This document shows positions 24,901 through 34,540 of a stretch of DNA of 64,000 nucleotides, piece by piece; the stretch's first letter is position 1, and the number at the start of each line of letters is the position of its first letter. The stretch covers positions 632,685 through 696,684 of the forward strand of contig NW_003130355.1 of NCBI RefSeq assembly GCF_000003605.2, written 5' to 3'. The notes under the pieces are model-generated. The model was not told the origin of the DNA. It worked only from the letters and a program-made list of their open reading frames with translations, and searched no databases. This DNA is from Saccoglossus kowalevskii (taxonomy: Eukaryota > Hemichordata > Enteropneusta > Harrimaniidae). Both the position numbers and the translations under genes were made by a program.

Positions 24901-27900
24901 TCACGGAATCATCCCTTCAGCGAAAATAGCGAAAATAAATTCAAAGCGAAAATAAAGTATTCTACAGTATGTAAAATATGTAAGTTTTCACAGTTCTCGG
25001 CGGGTAATTTATATTGAAGCACTGATGTTTCTGTTGCAGATCTTTTTTCAAAACCTTCAAGATTAGTCTTGGCATTTTTTTCCCAAGGCAAGATTACGTT
25101 AAGGCATTTGTTAAGACATATGTGGCAACTGTTATGTATTTTTATTTCAAACTGCCCTATGGGTACCCTACTGTGAAATGCTTTCAAGATGTCTATGCAT
25201 TATGAACAAATTTGTAAGTGTCACTGTGTATATACACGGTTATGAGAAGAACTGTGGTACCAGTATATATTAACATTTCAACAGATTTATACTCCTCCAA
25301 GGTGAGTTTAAAATGTAATTATTATAGTCCTAATACTTACAGAAAAATATTTTTGGCTGAATTGAATTGTTTAAAAAAAAATGCTGAGTAGTTGAATTAT
25401 GAGAGTTTTTAGTAACATAATACAAAAGTGAGAAATACGGAAAAAAAATACACATTTTAAAACTCAAAATTGTAATGACGTTTATTTATTTTCTAATCAT
25501 TAGAAAGAAAACAAAGTGAAAGTTTCCCTGTCAGGTTGTTGTGTTCATAGAGGAAAATTAAATATTTTTGTTTAAACTGAAATTAGTTGGTCCAACCAAT
25601 AGAGGGCGGCCTAACTACCAGTAATACAACATAGGATTATGACACACACACACACACTACATAAATAACACAGACTAAAAATAACACAGACTGGAGTGGA
25701 GTCTATTTTCTGGATTGGAATGCCAGTATGTACATACTGTGGAATACTTTATTTTCGCTGAAATTAATTTTACGCTGAAAATGCTTTTTGTGCGTTTTGT
25801 ATGAAATTTATTTTCACTGATTTTTGATGAGTTTAATGTGAAATATAGAAAAAAAGTATATTCGCTGGATTTTATTTTCACGGAATTATCCTTTTCAGCG
25901 AAAACAGCGAAAATAAATTCCAAGCGAAAATAAAGTATTCTACAGTAGTGTGATTGAATCACCAGCAGAGTTCATTCTTAACAATCTAAGATGCAATATA
26001 ATCTGGGACCACTTCTCAAATATCACTAAATGTATCCAGATTTCAGCTATCATACATCAGTGTTTATTTTACTATTTACATTTCTCTGATGTCCTTGAAA
26101 TAATTCACACCACAAATAAAGGAGTATGGAATCACAAAGCCCCCACATAGGGAGTTGATTATTACATGTTCCTTAAGTTCTTAATTTTAATTAACCAAAT
26201 TTATTTCTAGGGAGACCTCAATCTTTTTATTTTATACTTTTTTTTTAAATATGGTACAAAAATAGCGATAACCCAATTTTGAGTAGGTTTTTATTAAAAT
26301 TGGCAGCCAATCTGCATGCATAATAAGCAGCTGGTGGTGGTGCAAATTTGAATTTCAAATTTGAGATGTTTTTCAAGAGATTTTTCAAGAGATGTTGGAT
26401 TGTTGAATTATGAACAAATAGGTACAGAAATGACTATGCTCAGATTTTAGAAACCATTTTTTAGAAACCATTAATTTTCGCTGAAAAGGTATTTTGGGTG
26501 TTTTGTATGTTATTTATTTTCACTGATTTTCGATAAAAATTATATTTGGCTGAAATCATCTACATGTATGTTATCCATAACTCAAAGTTTGGTTAACTGT
26601 TAACTAAAGTTAGTTACTAACTCATACTTCTGTGAACAGTAAATTGAACATCGAATTAAAATTTGGGTGTGGTTTTGAAAACTATAGACAACTGTTCTTC
26701 AGTATACTTCATTTACTGCATTAATGTACTACTGGAAATTTGGTCTCTATGAATGTGACAGTCCAACATTTCAAACCAAATTGACATTGGTAACAATATA
26801 CACACATGCTATATTCTTTGCAAAAAGTTATTTTCAATATTACATTCAGAAAAACCCTATGTTGTAATACAGATTAACGGTATAATTATGGCGTGAAAAC
26901 TATAAGACAGATAGTACAAATAAGTGTTTGTAAAATCTATATACCAGTGAAATCTCATCAATGCCTACTTAGACATTGCGAGTCAAAATGTAACCCCCCC
27001 CCCTAAATCTGAGTCAGCTTGTTGCTTGCTGGGCAGGTAAAATAAAAATAGTGAAATCTTCACAATCTTCCATAAGATCACATGTGAAACAGTTTCAGAG
27101 GTTTGAAATCATGTGAGAAGGGTCACTTTCGTGACATTTATGTAGTAATAGCGAAACTTGTCATTTAACACTGTTTATATGATTTCTGAGTTCTCTACAA
27201 TAAACTGCAATAAGTTCCAGTGTCTGGAAAATGTTCAGTTCAGAGTCGACCACATTTTAATAATACAATGTATCTGTAATTTAAAACAAAAACATAGAGA
27301 ACATACTCCACTACATTGTTTTTGCAAGATATCTGATGCTCTGATATTTGTAACTCCTTAGAAACATTTGCTGAATCACGCACAATCTCACAAGGTCTGT
27401 CTGCGATGTACATGTACATGTAGAACATTCTGAAAAGAACTAGCAATGTGTACTTGGGTGAACAAAACATATGAATCCATTTCCCAGTGAACAAAACAAA
27501 ACAGTGAATGGTTTTGGATTACCACAAAAGCTTGACCAACTAATTATTTAGCAGATGTTTGTATTTCATTGGCTTCTAACATTTCAACCAATACCATAAT
27601 TGTGCTTTTTTGAGTTCTCTAGAATGTTTTTCACCTCAGATTTATTTTCTTGAACTAATGGTTTAACTCTAATTTAGACTTTAATTAATTTATGAAAACA
27701 AATACCATTTAACTAATAGCTAGGCCGAGTTGACACATGCCGAAACTTGTGTGTGAATGGTCAGGACTGAGGCGACACAGGTAAAAAAAAAATTGATCTT
27801 GGTCCGGATGGATGCAAAAGACCGAAACTCGGCAGGTGCCGAGATTTGCTGCCTGAACGCTCGGCATGAGCCTAAATCACGCCCTCAGTGGTAAATTTAA

Positions 27901-30900
27901 GAGAACATATGCTGATTCATACTAGTATGAAATGACCGATGATAGGAAATGCAGATATACTAGTATATGGTAGAATGCTGTGCTAATGAATGCGCAAACA
28001 GTCATCAGTCATCAGCGACACATATGTATGTGCTGCTGCAACCGCTATTTTCTAGCAATGCTACAATGACATGAAAAAATAATTGTTTTTCGAATCTTCT
28101 TTGTCATTCATGTGCACGATGACTCGTAATAAATACTATAACAACAAATGGATATAATTTCAGTATAGCAATTATTATTATCATCATATGTGTATCGTTT
28201 TCCATGTTTGGACCAAATAACAGGGCGTGATTTCGGCACAAGCCAAGTCAGTCCGATTTGGGTTCCGAATAACGTGAACGTAACTGCTGTAATCCCTCTG
28301 CAAACACAAAGGATTAACAATTTCAGCACGTGTCGAGATACCCGACAGTGAACGTAGTAATTGGAACGATACAAGAATATAAACATTAAGTAAATGATCA
28401 TCTACATACATACCAGCGTAGACGAACACAGCATTGCTTATTATTCAGTTATGCATGATGGTTTGAGGAAATATACTTATGTAAACTAAAAGTATCTTTT
28501 ATCGAGAAAACATTTTTTGGAACACTTGATTGATTCTGTACAAATGCTGTAATCTGACATGTTTTTTCTAGAATACAAGTTGACCTACATTTGGTGACCT
28601 TTGACCTCGTATGGCGAAAATGCCATTAACAATTCTCCTGAGTATTGGCAATAACAAAGAACTCATCGGGAAGTACATTTGTTACATTTGTATTATCAAA
28701 GTTGCAGTACAATCTGCTATGGTTGATTTCACTGCATACCGGTAATGTGATAGCAATTTTAACAGCTTTCATGACAATAACAAATGAAATGTATTTTTTT
28801 CATGGTGCGAACTCAGTCATATCATAATGTTTTTGTTTTGTTTTTGATAAATAAATCATCGCAAGTGATTGTGTTTTGATTGACATTTTGTTTTCTAACA
28901 ACAAATGATTATTTTTTCAAAATTAATTATTTAAGATAATGAAAATATCCAAAATTTATTTATTTTGCAATAATTTTTCCAAGGCAATTTAAATTACCGG
29001 TGAGGATATTGACTTAAAAAGTTAAGGGAGACACTAATCTAATTTTAGTGGATAGTTGCCATTTTGACAGTATTATAACGCTTTTAACATAGGTTCATAT
29101 CACAGAGGTATTATGTCATATTTCTAATAGGCTAGTGACATAGATTGAAAAATCATATACAGTAGAATACTTAGTAATTTTCGCTTAGATTTAATTAATT
29201 TTCGCTATTTTCGCTGAAGGAATGATTCAGTGAAAATAAAATCGAGCGAATATACCGAATATATTTTACATTCAACTTGTCAAAAATCAGTGAAAATAAA
29301 TTCCACACAAAGCACCAAAAATGTCTTTTCATCGAAAATTAATTCCAGCTAAAATAAAGTATTTTACAGTAGTGTTAAGGAATACTTTTTGTTGTTCTCA
29401 ATTATTTAAGTAATCTGGGCTTTAAAAAGCACCAAAAAATGCAATTTTTCTTTATCATTGTGTTCTATTGTTTAAGAATTTTTTTTTTATCAAATATTAG
29501 GACAAGTTTTTCAAAAAAAACGCCATCGTAATACACAAAATAATGCTATTTCATTGTGCCATGGGTGAAGAGCTGCATGATTGTACATAATAAACGAATG
29601 AACTGTCATGTAATTTATGGCCAACTTTCTCAAAAAATATGAGTAGGCGGAACTTACATGTTCGGTAAATGAAGTTGGAATTTCGGAGGTTTTACTGTAT
29701 CATTCATTTAAAACATCTATAGAGCAAATGTGATGAAACACTATGATTTCTTTCCTAAAGAATTTCATAGTTTCTCTGAAATGTTTACGAGTGTATGTAT
29801 ATTATTTTACTGTACTCATAAAAACATACAGGTCCATCATTTATATAGACGCAAAATATATAAACTAGTAATAAGGCGAATATGGTATTTTAAAATAAAG
29901 TTACTTACCAACAGGAAGAGTAAACGTAACACAGTCAGTGACAAAACAACAAGGAAAATCTCCTTTTCTCTGTCGCAATGATACAGCGATATCTCTACGT
30001 ATATCGGTAGCCAGATCTGAACTCACATGACATGGCATCCTTTTCAAAGCATGGCTAGCAACGTCTGGTGTCAGTAGAACCGACAACAAATCTTCCCGTT
30101 GAAATCGTATCGCAAGATGCACCAGTGTGAAACCGACATCAAAAGCACTTGTCCTGTTCAATAGATTTATTTCATCCTGGGTGAGTTGACGACCTGGATC
30201 ACCGCCAGAAGTGAGGTATGCTTCTACTGCTTGAATGTCATTGTCAACAACACCAATACACGCATTTAAAAATAACCAGTCTGATTTACGCATTCGTTTG
30301 CGTAGCTTTACTCTACGGTGTTCCTTATCTTCTTCATAGTTACTACTACTACTAGTAGTAGTAGTACCACTACTACTGGCAGAAGCAATTCCAGCAGCAG
30401 CCGCAAGTTCAATGGTTTGTATTCCACTTGCCCCTATCGGAGTGGGCAATGTTGGTGAGGTTTTTGTAATTCCGTTACCAATGTTACGTTTATTATCATC
30501 ATAATCAGATGATGTACTGGCTTGTTCAGCGTCAGTTTTTATCTTATCCCGGGCAGTGTGGCATAGAACGCATTTTTTCGATCTGGGCCAGTTGTCATAA
30601 GTACAAGCACTGCAATTCCATTTCATCATTCGTGATCTGCTTTTATCGCTGTCAGGTGAAGTCGGTGGTTTTCTTCGTGTAGATGAACGCGGGCTGCCAC
30701 TTTCGTTGGCAATTATATTCCCACCTTTAGGGCTGTGGCACTGCATACAATTTATGGCTTTGGGCCAGTTCAGGTAGGTACACGACTTGCAAGACCATCT
30801 CGATGCACCTGGTTTGTTGTTTTCATTTTCACACACCTGTGTTTTGTCGCATATAAGAGGGGACGATGAGGAACTTACGTCTGGTCGACTGCTGCTAGTT

Positions 30901-31013
30901 TCTGGAGGAATGATATGCAATGGCTTGGGGGCTCTGCAGAGGGTACATTTTACAGCAGATGGCCAATTCAAATACGTACAATATTCACAGGTCCATTTTC
31001 TCGAGTCGCCCAT
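15818..31013 (-). CDS. ZRANB1: ZRANB1 / TRABID deubiquitinase, complete, six coding exons
   Basis: OTU-family cysteine protease specific for atypical (K29/K33) and K63 ubiquitin chains. In other animals it acts in cytoplasm and nucleus, including Wnt signalling. Exons in transcript order are 31013-29909, 22906-22835, 19208-19010, 18262-18018, 17168-16939 and 15985-15818. The lengths sum to 2019 bases, 672 codons plus TGA, with GT-AG at every junction. NZF zinc fingers have cysteines at 9/12/23/26, 75/78/89/92 and 134/137/148/151, each with the CTY...NWP signature. An ankyrin-like ubiquitin-binding domain spans about 241-345. The OTU domain follows, with catalytic Cys426 in TAGDCLLDSVLQ and His566 in TRGHFSALV. 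The human protein has 708 residues; this one ends at RKMTRRQ and lacks the acidic DGEEDEDDEDE-like tail. The start is the ATG directly before the first finger. Alignment with the human protein is close throughout, so the assignment is firm. Confidence 0.97.
16563..16773. mobile_element. Palindromic TTTTCGCT MITE, copy 1
   Basis: It starts ACTGTAAAATACTTTATATT and ends AAAGTATTTTACAGTA, an inverted repeat over a 211-bp element. Inner arms carry GCTATTTTCGCTGAA and CAGTGAAAATAA. It lies in ZRANB1 intron 5. Confidence 0.8.
16939..17168 (-). CDS. ZRANB1: ZRANB1 exon 5 with catalytic histidine
   Basis: The acceptor is TTTATTACAG and the donor CTGAG|GTAAGT. It encodes VYLPLLWEPGFCWKSPIALG then YTRGHFSALV; the His of RGHFSALV is the catalytic-triad histidine. 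Confidence 0.97.
17400..17840. repeat. Diverged dimeric repeat with AAGATGGC cores in ZRANB1 intron 4
   Basis: Two related halves share AATAAGTAC, GAACATGCTACATGC-like and AAGATGRCNRCCA blocks (the latter near 17566 and 17785). They resemble the 2.8-3.2 kb minisatellite core. Non-coding. Confidence 0.45.
18018..18262 (-). CDS. ZRANB1: ZRANB1 exon 4 (central OTU)
   Basis: The acceptor is TTCCTTGTAG and the donor CCAAG|GTAAGA. It encodes EEQWQQDWAIMLSLASQPGA, then LEQTHIFALAHILRRPIIVY and SFRGETLGYARFQ, nearly identical to the vertebrate OTU core. Confidence 0.97.
19010..19208 (-). CDS. ZRANB1: ZRANB1 exon 3 with catalytic cysteine
   Basis: The acceptor is CTTTTCAG and the donor GCAAG|GTGAGT. 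It encodes the WNRTAGDCLLDSVLQATWG active-site segment; Asp425-Cys426 correspond to the catalytic region around Cys443 of the human enzyme. Confidence 0.97.
19631..20535. mobile_element. Non-autonomous DNA element with CTTAGC/GCTAAG subterminal repeats
   Basis: Left end GTTCACGC (19636-19643) and right end GCGTGAAC (20521-20528) are inverted. Inside both ends sit multiple copies of AGCACGGGCTAAG, or its complement CTTAGCCCGTGCTAAG. There are single copies near the left end and at least five motifs in the last 190 bases. The middle (about 19840-20140) has short plus-strand frames of no recognised family. Superfamily not assigned. Confidence 0.7.
20647..22332. mobile_element. DNA transposon with 24-bp TIRs flanked by TA
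   Basis: Left TIR CCGGATTCGGCTGATACC and right TIR (reverse complement) CCGAATTCGGCTGATACC continue as CCGCCC and TCGCCC: 24 bp with two mismatches, each bordered by TA. GATCGCCC/GGGCGATC motifs repeat inside both ends. About 480 bp of the interior is N, so a transposase cannot be judged. TA flanks fit Tc1/mariner-type insertion, but other families are possible. Confidence 0.75.
21403..21884. other. Assembly gap (N)
   Basis: 482 N bases inside the TIR element. Frames reported across it are artefacts. Confidence 1.
22835..22906 (-). CDS. ZRANB1: ZRANB1 exon 2 (linker into OTU)
   Basis: A 72-base exon with acceptor CTTTCTCAG and donor AAAAG|GTAAGA on the minus strand. It encodes EIEDFPLPVRNQLFDEILD then RDVQK, matching human DIEDLPPTVQEKLFDEVLDRDVQK in position and phase. 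Confidence 0.95.
23135..23360. mobile_element. Inverted-repeat element with TTTTCTCTTAGGTT arms, copy 1
   Basis: The arm AATATTTTCTCTTAGGTTG near 23202 is inverted as CAACCTAAGAGAAAATATT near 23323. A second nested arm pair (TTGAAGT...GTGATTA) lies inside. The flank CTCTGCCGTTTCA...TGCATGTGATAA is shared with the related copy at 43975, so the unit extends left of the arms. Confidence 0.7.
23801..24408 (+). mobile_element. 0.6-kb TIR element with TCGGCA/TGCCGA repeats, copy 1
   Basis: It begins ACTACGTTCAC and ends GTGAACGCCACT. Inside, near the right end, CTCGGCCGTGCCGAG, GACTCGG and CATGCCGAGATATC motifs cluster. The body is closely similar to the copy at 27720-28359 in the opposite orientation. 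Frames of 84-97 residues in both copies read alike only because the DNA is duplicated. Confidence 0.8.
24786..24970. mobile_element. TTTTCGCT MITE, copy 2 (internally deleted)
   Basis: It starts ACTGTAAAATACTG and ends AAAGTATTCTACAGTAT. The left arm lacks the usual ATTTTCGC block, so part has been lost. Inner sequence is nearly identical to copy 3. Confidence 0.75.
25736..25947. mobile_element. TTTTCGCT MITE, copy 3 (complete)
   Basis: From ACTGTGGAATACTTTATTTT to AAAGTATTCTACAGTA: a 212-bp palindromic element with GCTGAAATTAATTT and AAATAAATTCCAAGCG arms. Confidence 0.85.
26462..26560. mobile_element. TTTTCGCT MITE fragment
   Basis: TTAATTTTCGCTGAAAAGG and TTATTTTCACTGATTTTCG match the left half of copy 3. 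The right half is missing. Confidence 0.5.
27720..28359 (-). mobile_element. 0.6-kb TIR element, copy 2 (inverted)
   Basis: Reverse complement of the 23801 element: ATTACGAGTCATCGTGCACAT and GGTTGCAGCAGCACATA blocks match in order. The outer end GTGAACGTAGTAA is at 28348-28360. The other end has TGCCGAAACT and GGCAGGTGCCGAG motifs. Confidence 0.8.
29158..29371. mobile_element. TTTTCGCT MITE, copy 4
   Basis: It starts TACAGTAGAATACTTAG and ends AAAGTATTTTACAGTA, about 214 bp, with TTTTCGCTATTTTCGCTGAA and CAGTGAAAATAAATTCCA inside. It is in the same orientation as copy 1. Confidence 0.8.
29909..31013 (-). CDS. ZRANB1: ZRANB1 exon 1: three NZF fingers and ankyrin-like domain
   Basis: It encodes residues 1-368 plus one base. 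Fingers are WTCEYCTYLNWPSAVKC, WSCKSCTYLNWPKAINC and WNCSACTYDNWPRSKKC, each closed by a second Cys pair. The Ser/Thr-rich linker at about 211-225 comes from a TAC/GTA microsatellite. DWLFLNACIGVV and FDVGFTLVHLAIRFQRED mark the ankyrin-like module. The donor is GTTG|GTAAGT; the frame runs only two codons further before a stop. Confidence 0.97.
30341..30378. repeat. Coding TAC/GTA microsatellite in ZRANB1 exon 1
   Basis: Repeated TAC units flip to GTA units around a central CTAG, making a local palindrome, then return to TAC. On the minus strand it encodes the Thr/Ser run at about residues 213-225, in the unstructured linker between NZF3 and the ankyrin-like domain. Confidence 0.85.
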
Positions 31014-31510
31014 GATGATTTGATTTCAAAGGGAAATACTATTGGAGCATCCCCCGCTGTTTACAAAATCCCGCTAGCGGTTCGCAGACTGGTGGACCGC
31101 AACGCGTTTGCCGGGCACCGTATTCCTATCAGTTCGTTACGACAACTATAGCAAGATGGTTTCATTGACGCGTTACGTGAGTCGCGATTCTGTGAAGTTT
31201 CGTAGCAAACAACTTTGGAATTTAAATGCCCATCAAAACAAATGCGACGAGTGATAGTGAGGCATAACACAGCTGATTTGTAGACACAAACAAACGGCTT
31301 ACCTACTCACACCAGTGTTACTGACAACTTTTCGCGGTCCCCGCTAAATATGCTTGGAAGTTCTCATAGTGGTTCAGGGTTTGGCAACATTCTGGGTAGC
31401 AGAACGCACGGTATAGACGGGGAAATAACCAACGATTTTGTTCACAATAAACGACAACAAAAGAGAGCTATGGCAGCCATCTTAGTTTCCAAACGATGAC
31501 GTCATTAATT
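31014..31510 (-). promoter_or_regulatory. ZRANB1 promoter region with YY1-type and CRE motifs
   Basis: The 500 bp upstream of the ZRANB1 ATG is richer in CG than its surroundings. It carries GCAGCCATCTT at 31473-31483 (reverse complement of the YY1 core AAGATGGCTGC) and a perfect CRE palindrome TGACGTCA at 31497-31504, 14 bp apart. The transcription start is not determined. Confidence 0.55.
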
Positions 31511-32079
31511 GATTTGCCAATACCTTGACGCTGGTGGCGCATGTGACAACGCTTGCAACTCGTGACCTTACCCAGGCCTCAGACCACTAAAAGAATTAAT
31601 TGCTAATATTTTGGTCTGTTTTACTAAATATTGTCGACAAATTAGATACAAGACTACACAGTAGAGTAGAATATAGTTATAGTCAAATAAATATAGTTCT
31701 CAAACAGTACACATTATTTTCCAATTTCTCATTTTAAGTATTTATGTAATTTAAAATATATTTATCCCTTTAAAAAATAATCCAATATTATATATACATT
31801 TATTTATATAGGGCGTGAATTTCCACATTATGGTGTACTGTCCTTATTTGTTGATATATTAGATTGAACACCCCCCAATCTGATTAAAATCTGATGTAGT
31901 GTACGGGCTTTAATTATTTTGGCTATAAACTTATTTTATTTTTTATTACTTTTGTTATTAATGCCCTTTTATTATTTTACTTTGATTTTGTGATTTTTTT
32001 TTATTCCGCCCTACCTACATCTGATCCGACGCCTATGTAAGTCCCGTTCAAATCTCGCGTAAGTAACAGCTAATCACAG

Positions 32080-32099
32080 CCCCCCCCCCCCCCCCCCCC
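32080..32099. repeat. Poly-C run
   Basis: Twenty consecutive C bases about 190 bp before an assembly gap; a likely sequencing or assembly trouble spot. Confidence 0.95.
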
Positions 32100-32289
32100 T
32101 TTTATACAGGCTGTCGGTTGCTTACTTTTCAGTGTAGACACTCTACGGGCAATCTTTCTGTACATTATATTTTGTCCACTTGAATAAACCATTAATAAAA
32201 AATTGCAGTATATTTTTATTTGCAAAAGAAATTCCACAGCATTTTACAATTTTTGTCATTACATTGAATATTTTTTTCACCTTCCAACA

Positions 32290-32920
32290 NNNNNNNNNNN
32301 NNNNNNNNNNNNNNNNNNNNNNNNNNNNNNNNNNNNNNNNNNNNNNNNNNNNNNNNNNNNNNNNNNNNNNNNNNNNNNNNNNNNNNNNNNNNNNNNNNNN
32401 NNNNNNNNNNNNNNNNNNNNNNNNNNNNNNNNNNNNNNNNNNNNNNNNNNNNNNNNNNNNNNNNNNNNNNNNNNNNNNNNNNNNNNNNNNNNNNNNNNNN
32501 NNNNNNNNNNNNNNNNNNNNNNNNNNNNNNNNNNNNNNNNNNNNNNNNNNNNNNNNNNNNNNNNNNNNNNNNNNNNNNNNNNNNNNNNNNNNNNNNNNNN
32601 NNNNNNNNNNNNNNNNNNNNNNNNNNNNNNNNNNNNNNNNNNNNNNNNNNNNNNNNNNNNNNNNNNNNNNNNNNNNNNNNNNNNNNNNNNNNNNNNNNNN
32701 NNNNNNNNNNNNNNNNNNNNNNNNNNNNNNNNNNNNNNNNNNNNNNNNNNNNNNNNNNNNNNNNNNNNNNNNNNNNNNNNNNNNNNNNNNNNNNNNNNNN
32801 NNNNNNNNNNNNNNNNNNNNNNNNNNNNNNNNNNNNNNNNNNNNNNNNNNNNNNNNNNNNNNNNNNNNNNNNNNNNNNNNNNNNNNNNNNNNNNNNNNNN
32901 NNNNNNNNNNNNNNNNNNNN
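32290..32920. other. Assembly gap (N)
   Basis: 631 N bases. The 240-329-residue frames overlapping it are meaningless. Confidence 1.
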
Positions 32921-34093
32921 AGTGCTGACAGTGAACAATCCAACGATGTCATGTGCAAACGAAGTCTTTGTGTATTACGCTCTCTGGCGACAGCATCACA
33001 TATAACTTTGTTTGTATTCATCGCCAGCGGGCGCAGTTTATCCGACTTTGTCAAGATATTCAACACTCTTCCGTTTATCACGAGATACGTTTACACTGCA
33101 TTGTCATGTCATACTTACCAATCTGTGTTGTTTTTTCTAGGTATATTTAAAATTGAACTTCTAGGTTGATCTGAGAAACGGTGTTTTAGTTCATTTGTCC
33201 ATATTTGTGAATTCATAAACTCAAGCTAATCACGTCATAAGAATATTAAATGTGCTACGTCTCATAGTAAAATTATGGATATATTTATATGTTAGCTAAA
33301 TGATAACGTACTGACAAATCATGATTTATTCACTGGGTTTGAATGTCGCTATTTTCTCTAATACGTAAAATCCGTTAAATCTACGTGAATATATGTAAAA
33401 TAGCAATAAAACTCCTTGTTTCCTTGACAAAATCATGAAATAAAAACCACAGTGGATATGCTCAAAATAGTGAAATTATATGTCAGTGAAAATAAATGGT
33501 TTTACAGTAACATAAATTATATCACTCTTGGTCATTAGACCTATTGCGGTCGTTGGTTTATATCTGTAAACGTTTTGTTCTTAGTATGCAGTTAAAAAAT
33601 CGGCCACGTTTGTATACATATGCAGCATACTATATTTGTGATTGCTACAGAGAAATATACATAACTTGTAAAGCGGCATTGTCTTAGTTACCTAACTGTA
33701 ACCTGTTTTGTAAACCGGTATTGTAATCATCTAGCAAGTATACTCTCTAACGACTGAGTTGTTGCGATTTTTACCTCCATTTTCTGGAAGAAAAATAACA
33801 GTTAGAAGAATCATTGCAAATTATTCGGGAGCAAATGACAAAGCGTACAATATATCTTTTGTGTTTATGTAAATTAACATACGTTAGTACTATGCACTGG
33901 CAATGCAACACATTGCTGAATCTTTCAATTTTATCGTTTTTTCGTGGTATAAATGAAAATGACACCAACTCGAAACTGTGGATTATCGGACATAAACGGA
34001 TATTTTGGCTAGAGTCTGTTAATTCGCAAAAAACGCGTGTTTTACGAATGATATGCCTAATAGTCAATATCCATGTTTTTATCCAGTTTAAAT

Positions 34094-34226
34094 TTAAAGG
34101 GCGGCAGTCGTCGTGCCACGTCGTGTTCGATACGGGACTCATAGCGACGTGTACAACGCGTGTAAAATACATTGTTTATTTACTAGAAATTTGAACACGC
34201 GCTGCGCGACGACCACCGCGCTTTAA
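34094..34226. mobile_element. Small inverted-repeat element (TTAAAG family), copy C
   Basis: The left end TTAAAGGGCGGCAGTCGTCG and right end CGACGACCACCGCGCTTTAA form inverted ends of a 133-bp unit. Best-preserved copy; both ends include TTAA, consistent with a TTAA-targeting (piggyBac-like) MITE. Confidence 0.7.
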
Positions 34227-34540
34227 AACATTCACCCGCTTGCGAAACAATATGCTTGTATGTGTAACTGTCACTAGACTAATTTTAATATAATTCTGGG
34301 TCACGGAAAATGCAGAAATACCTGTTTGTCTTTCTGGGATTTTAATCTATTTTTTTTTCTTTCTAATATATTAAATAAATAAAATACTGCATATACCATG
34401 TATACCGTGCGTGCTATTAATATCACTTCAATAAAACATAATATTGGTAATTATTTAAATGTCCCGTCTTGAAGGTCGACCTTTCATATTCCTTTGTCTG
34501 AAAAGGTTGCTATTCGGCAAGTGAAATAGCTTTCTGTTAG

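Larger units (their letters stand above)
22907..29908 (-). other. ZRANB1 intron 1
   Basis: A 7002-bp intron with at least six transposable-element copies, including an inverted pair of 0.6-kb elements and three TTTTCGCT MITEs. No additional exon was recognised. Confidence 0.85.
31511..34540. other. Intergenic between head-to-head ZRANB1 and K2P genes
   Basis: AT-rich, with a C20 run at 32080-32099 just before a 631-base assembly gap, a decayed TTTTCGCT MITE near 33340-33509 and one TTAAAG MITE. No gene was recognised; long frames here cross the Ns. Confidence 0.7.

Noticed and set aside
23787-28401. Two similar frames (84 and 97 residues, both with VIWSKHGK and DDNNNCY) that look like a conserved gene pair
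   Set aside because: They are the two inverted copies of one 0.6-kb element. The amino-acid differences are all replacements, with no sign of selection for protein sequence.
32143-33169. Four frames of 240-329 residues on both strands
   Set aside because: They span the 631-base N gap; the real sequence on either side is short and unremarkable.
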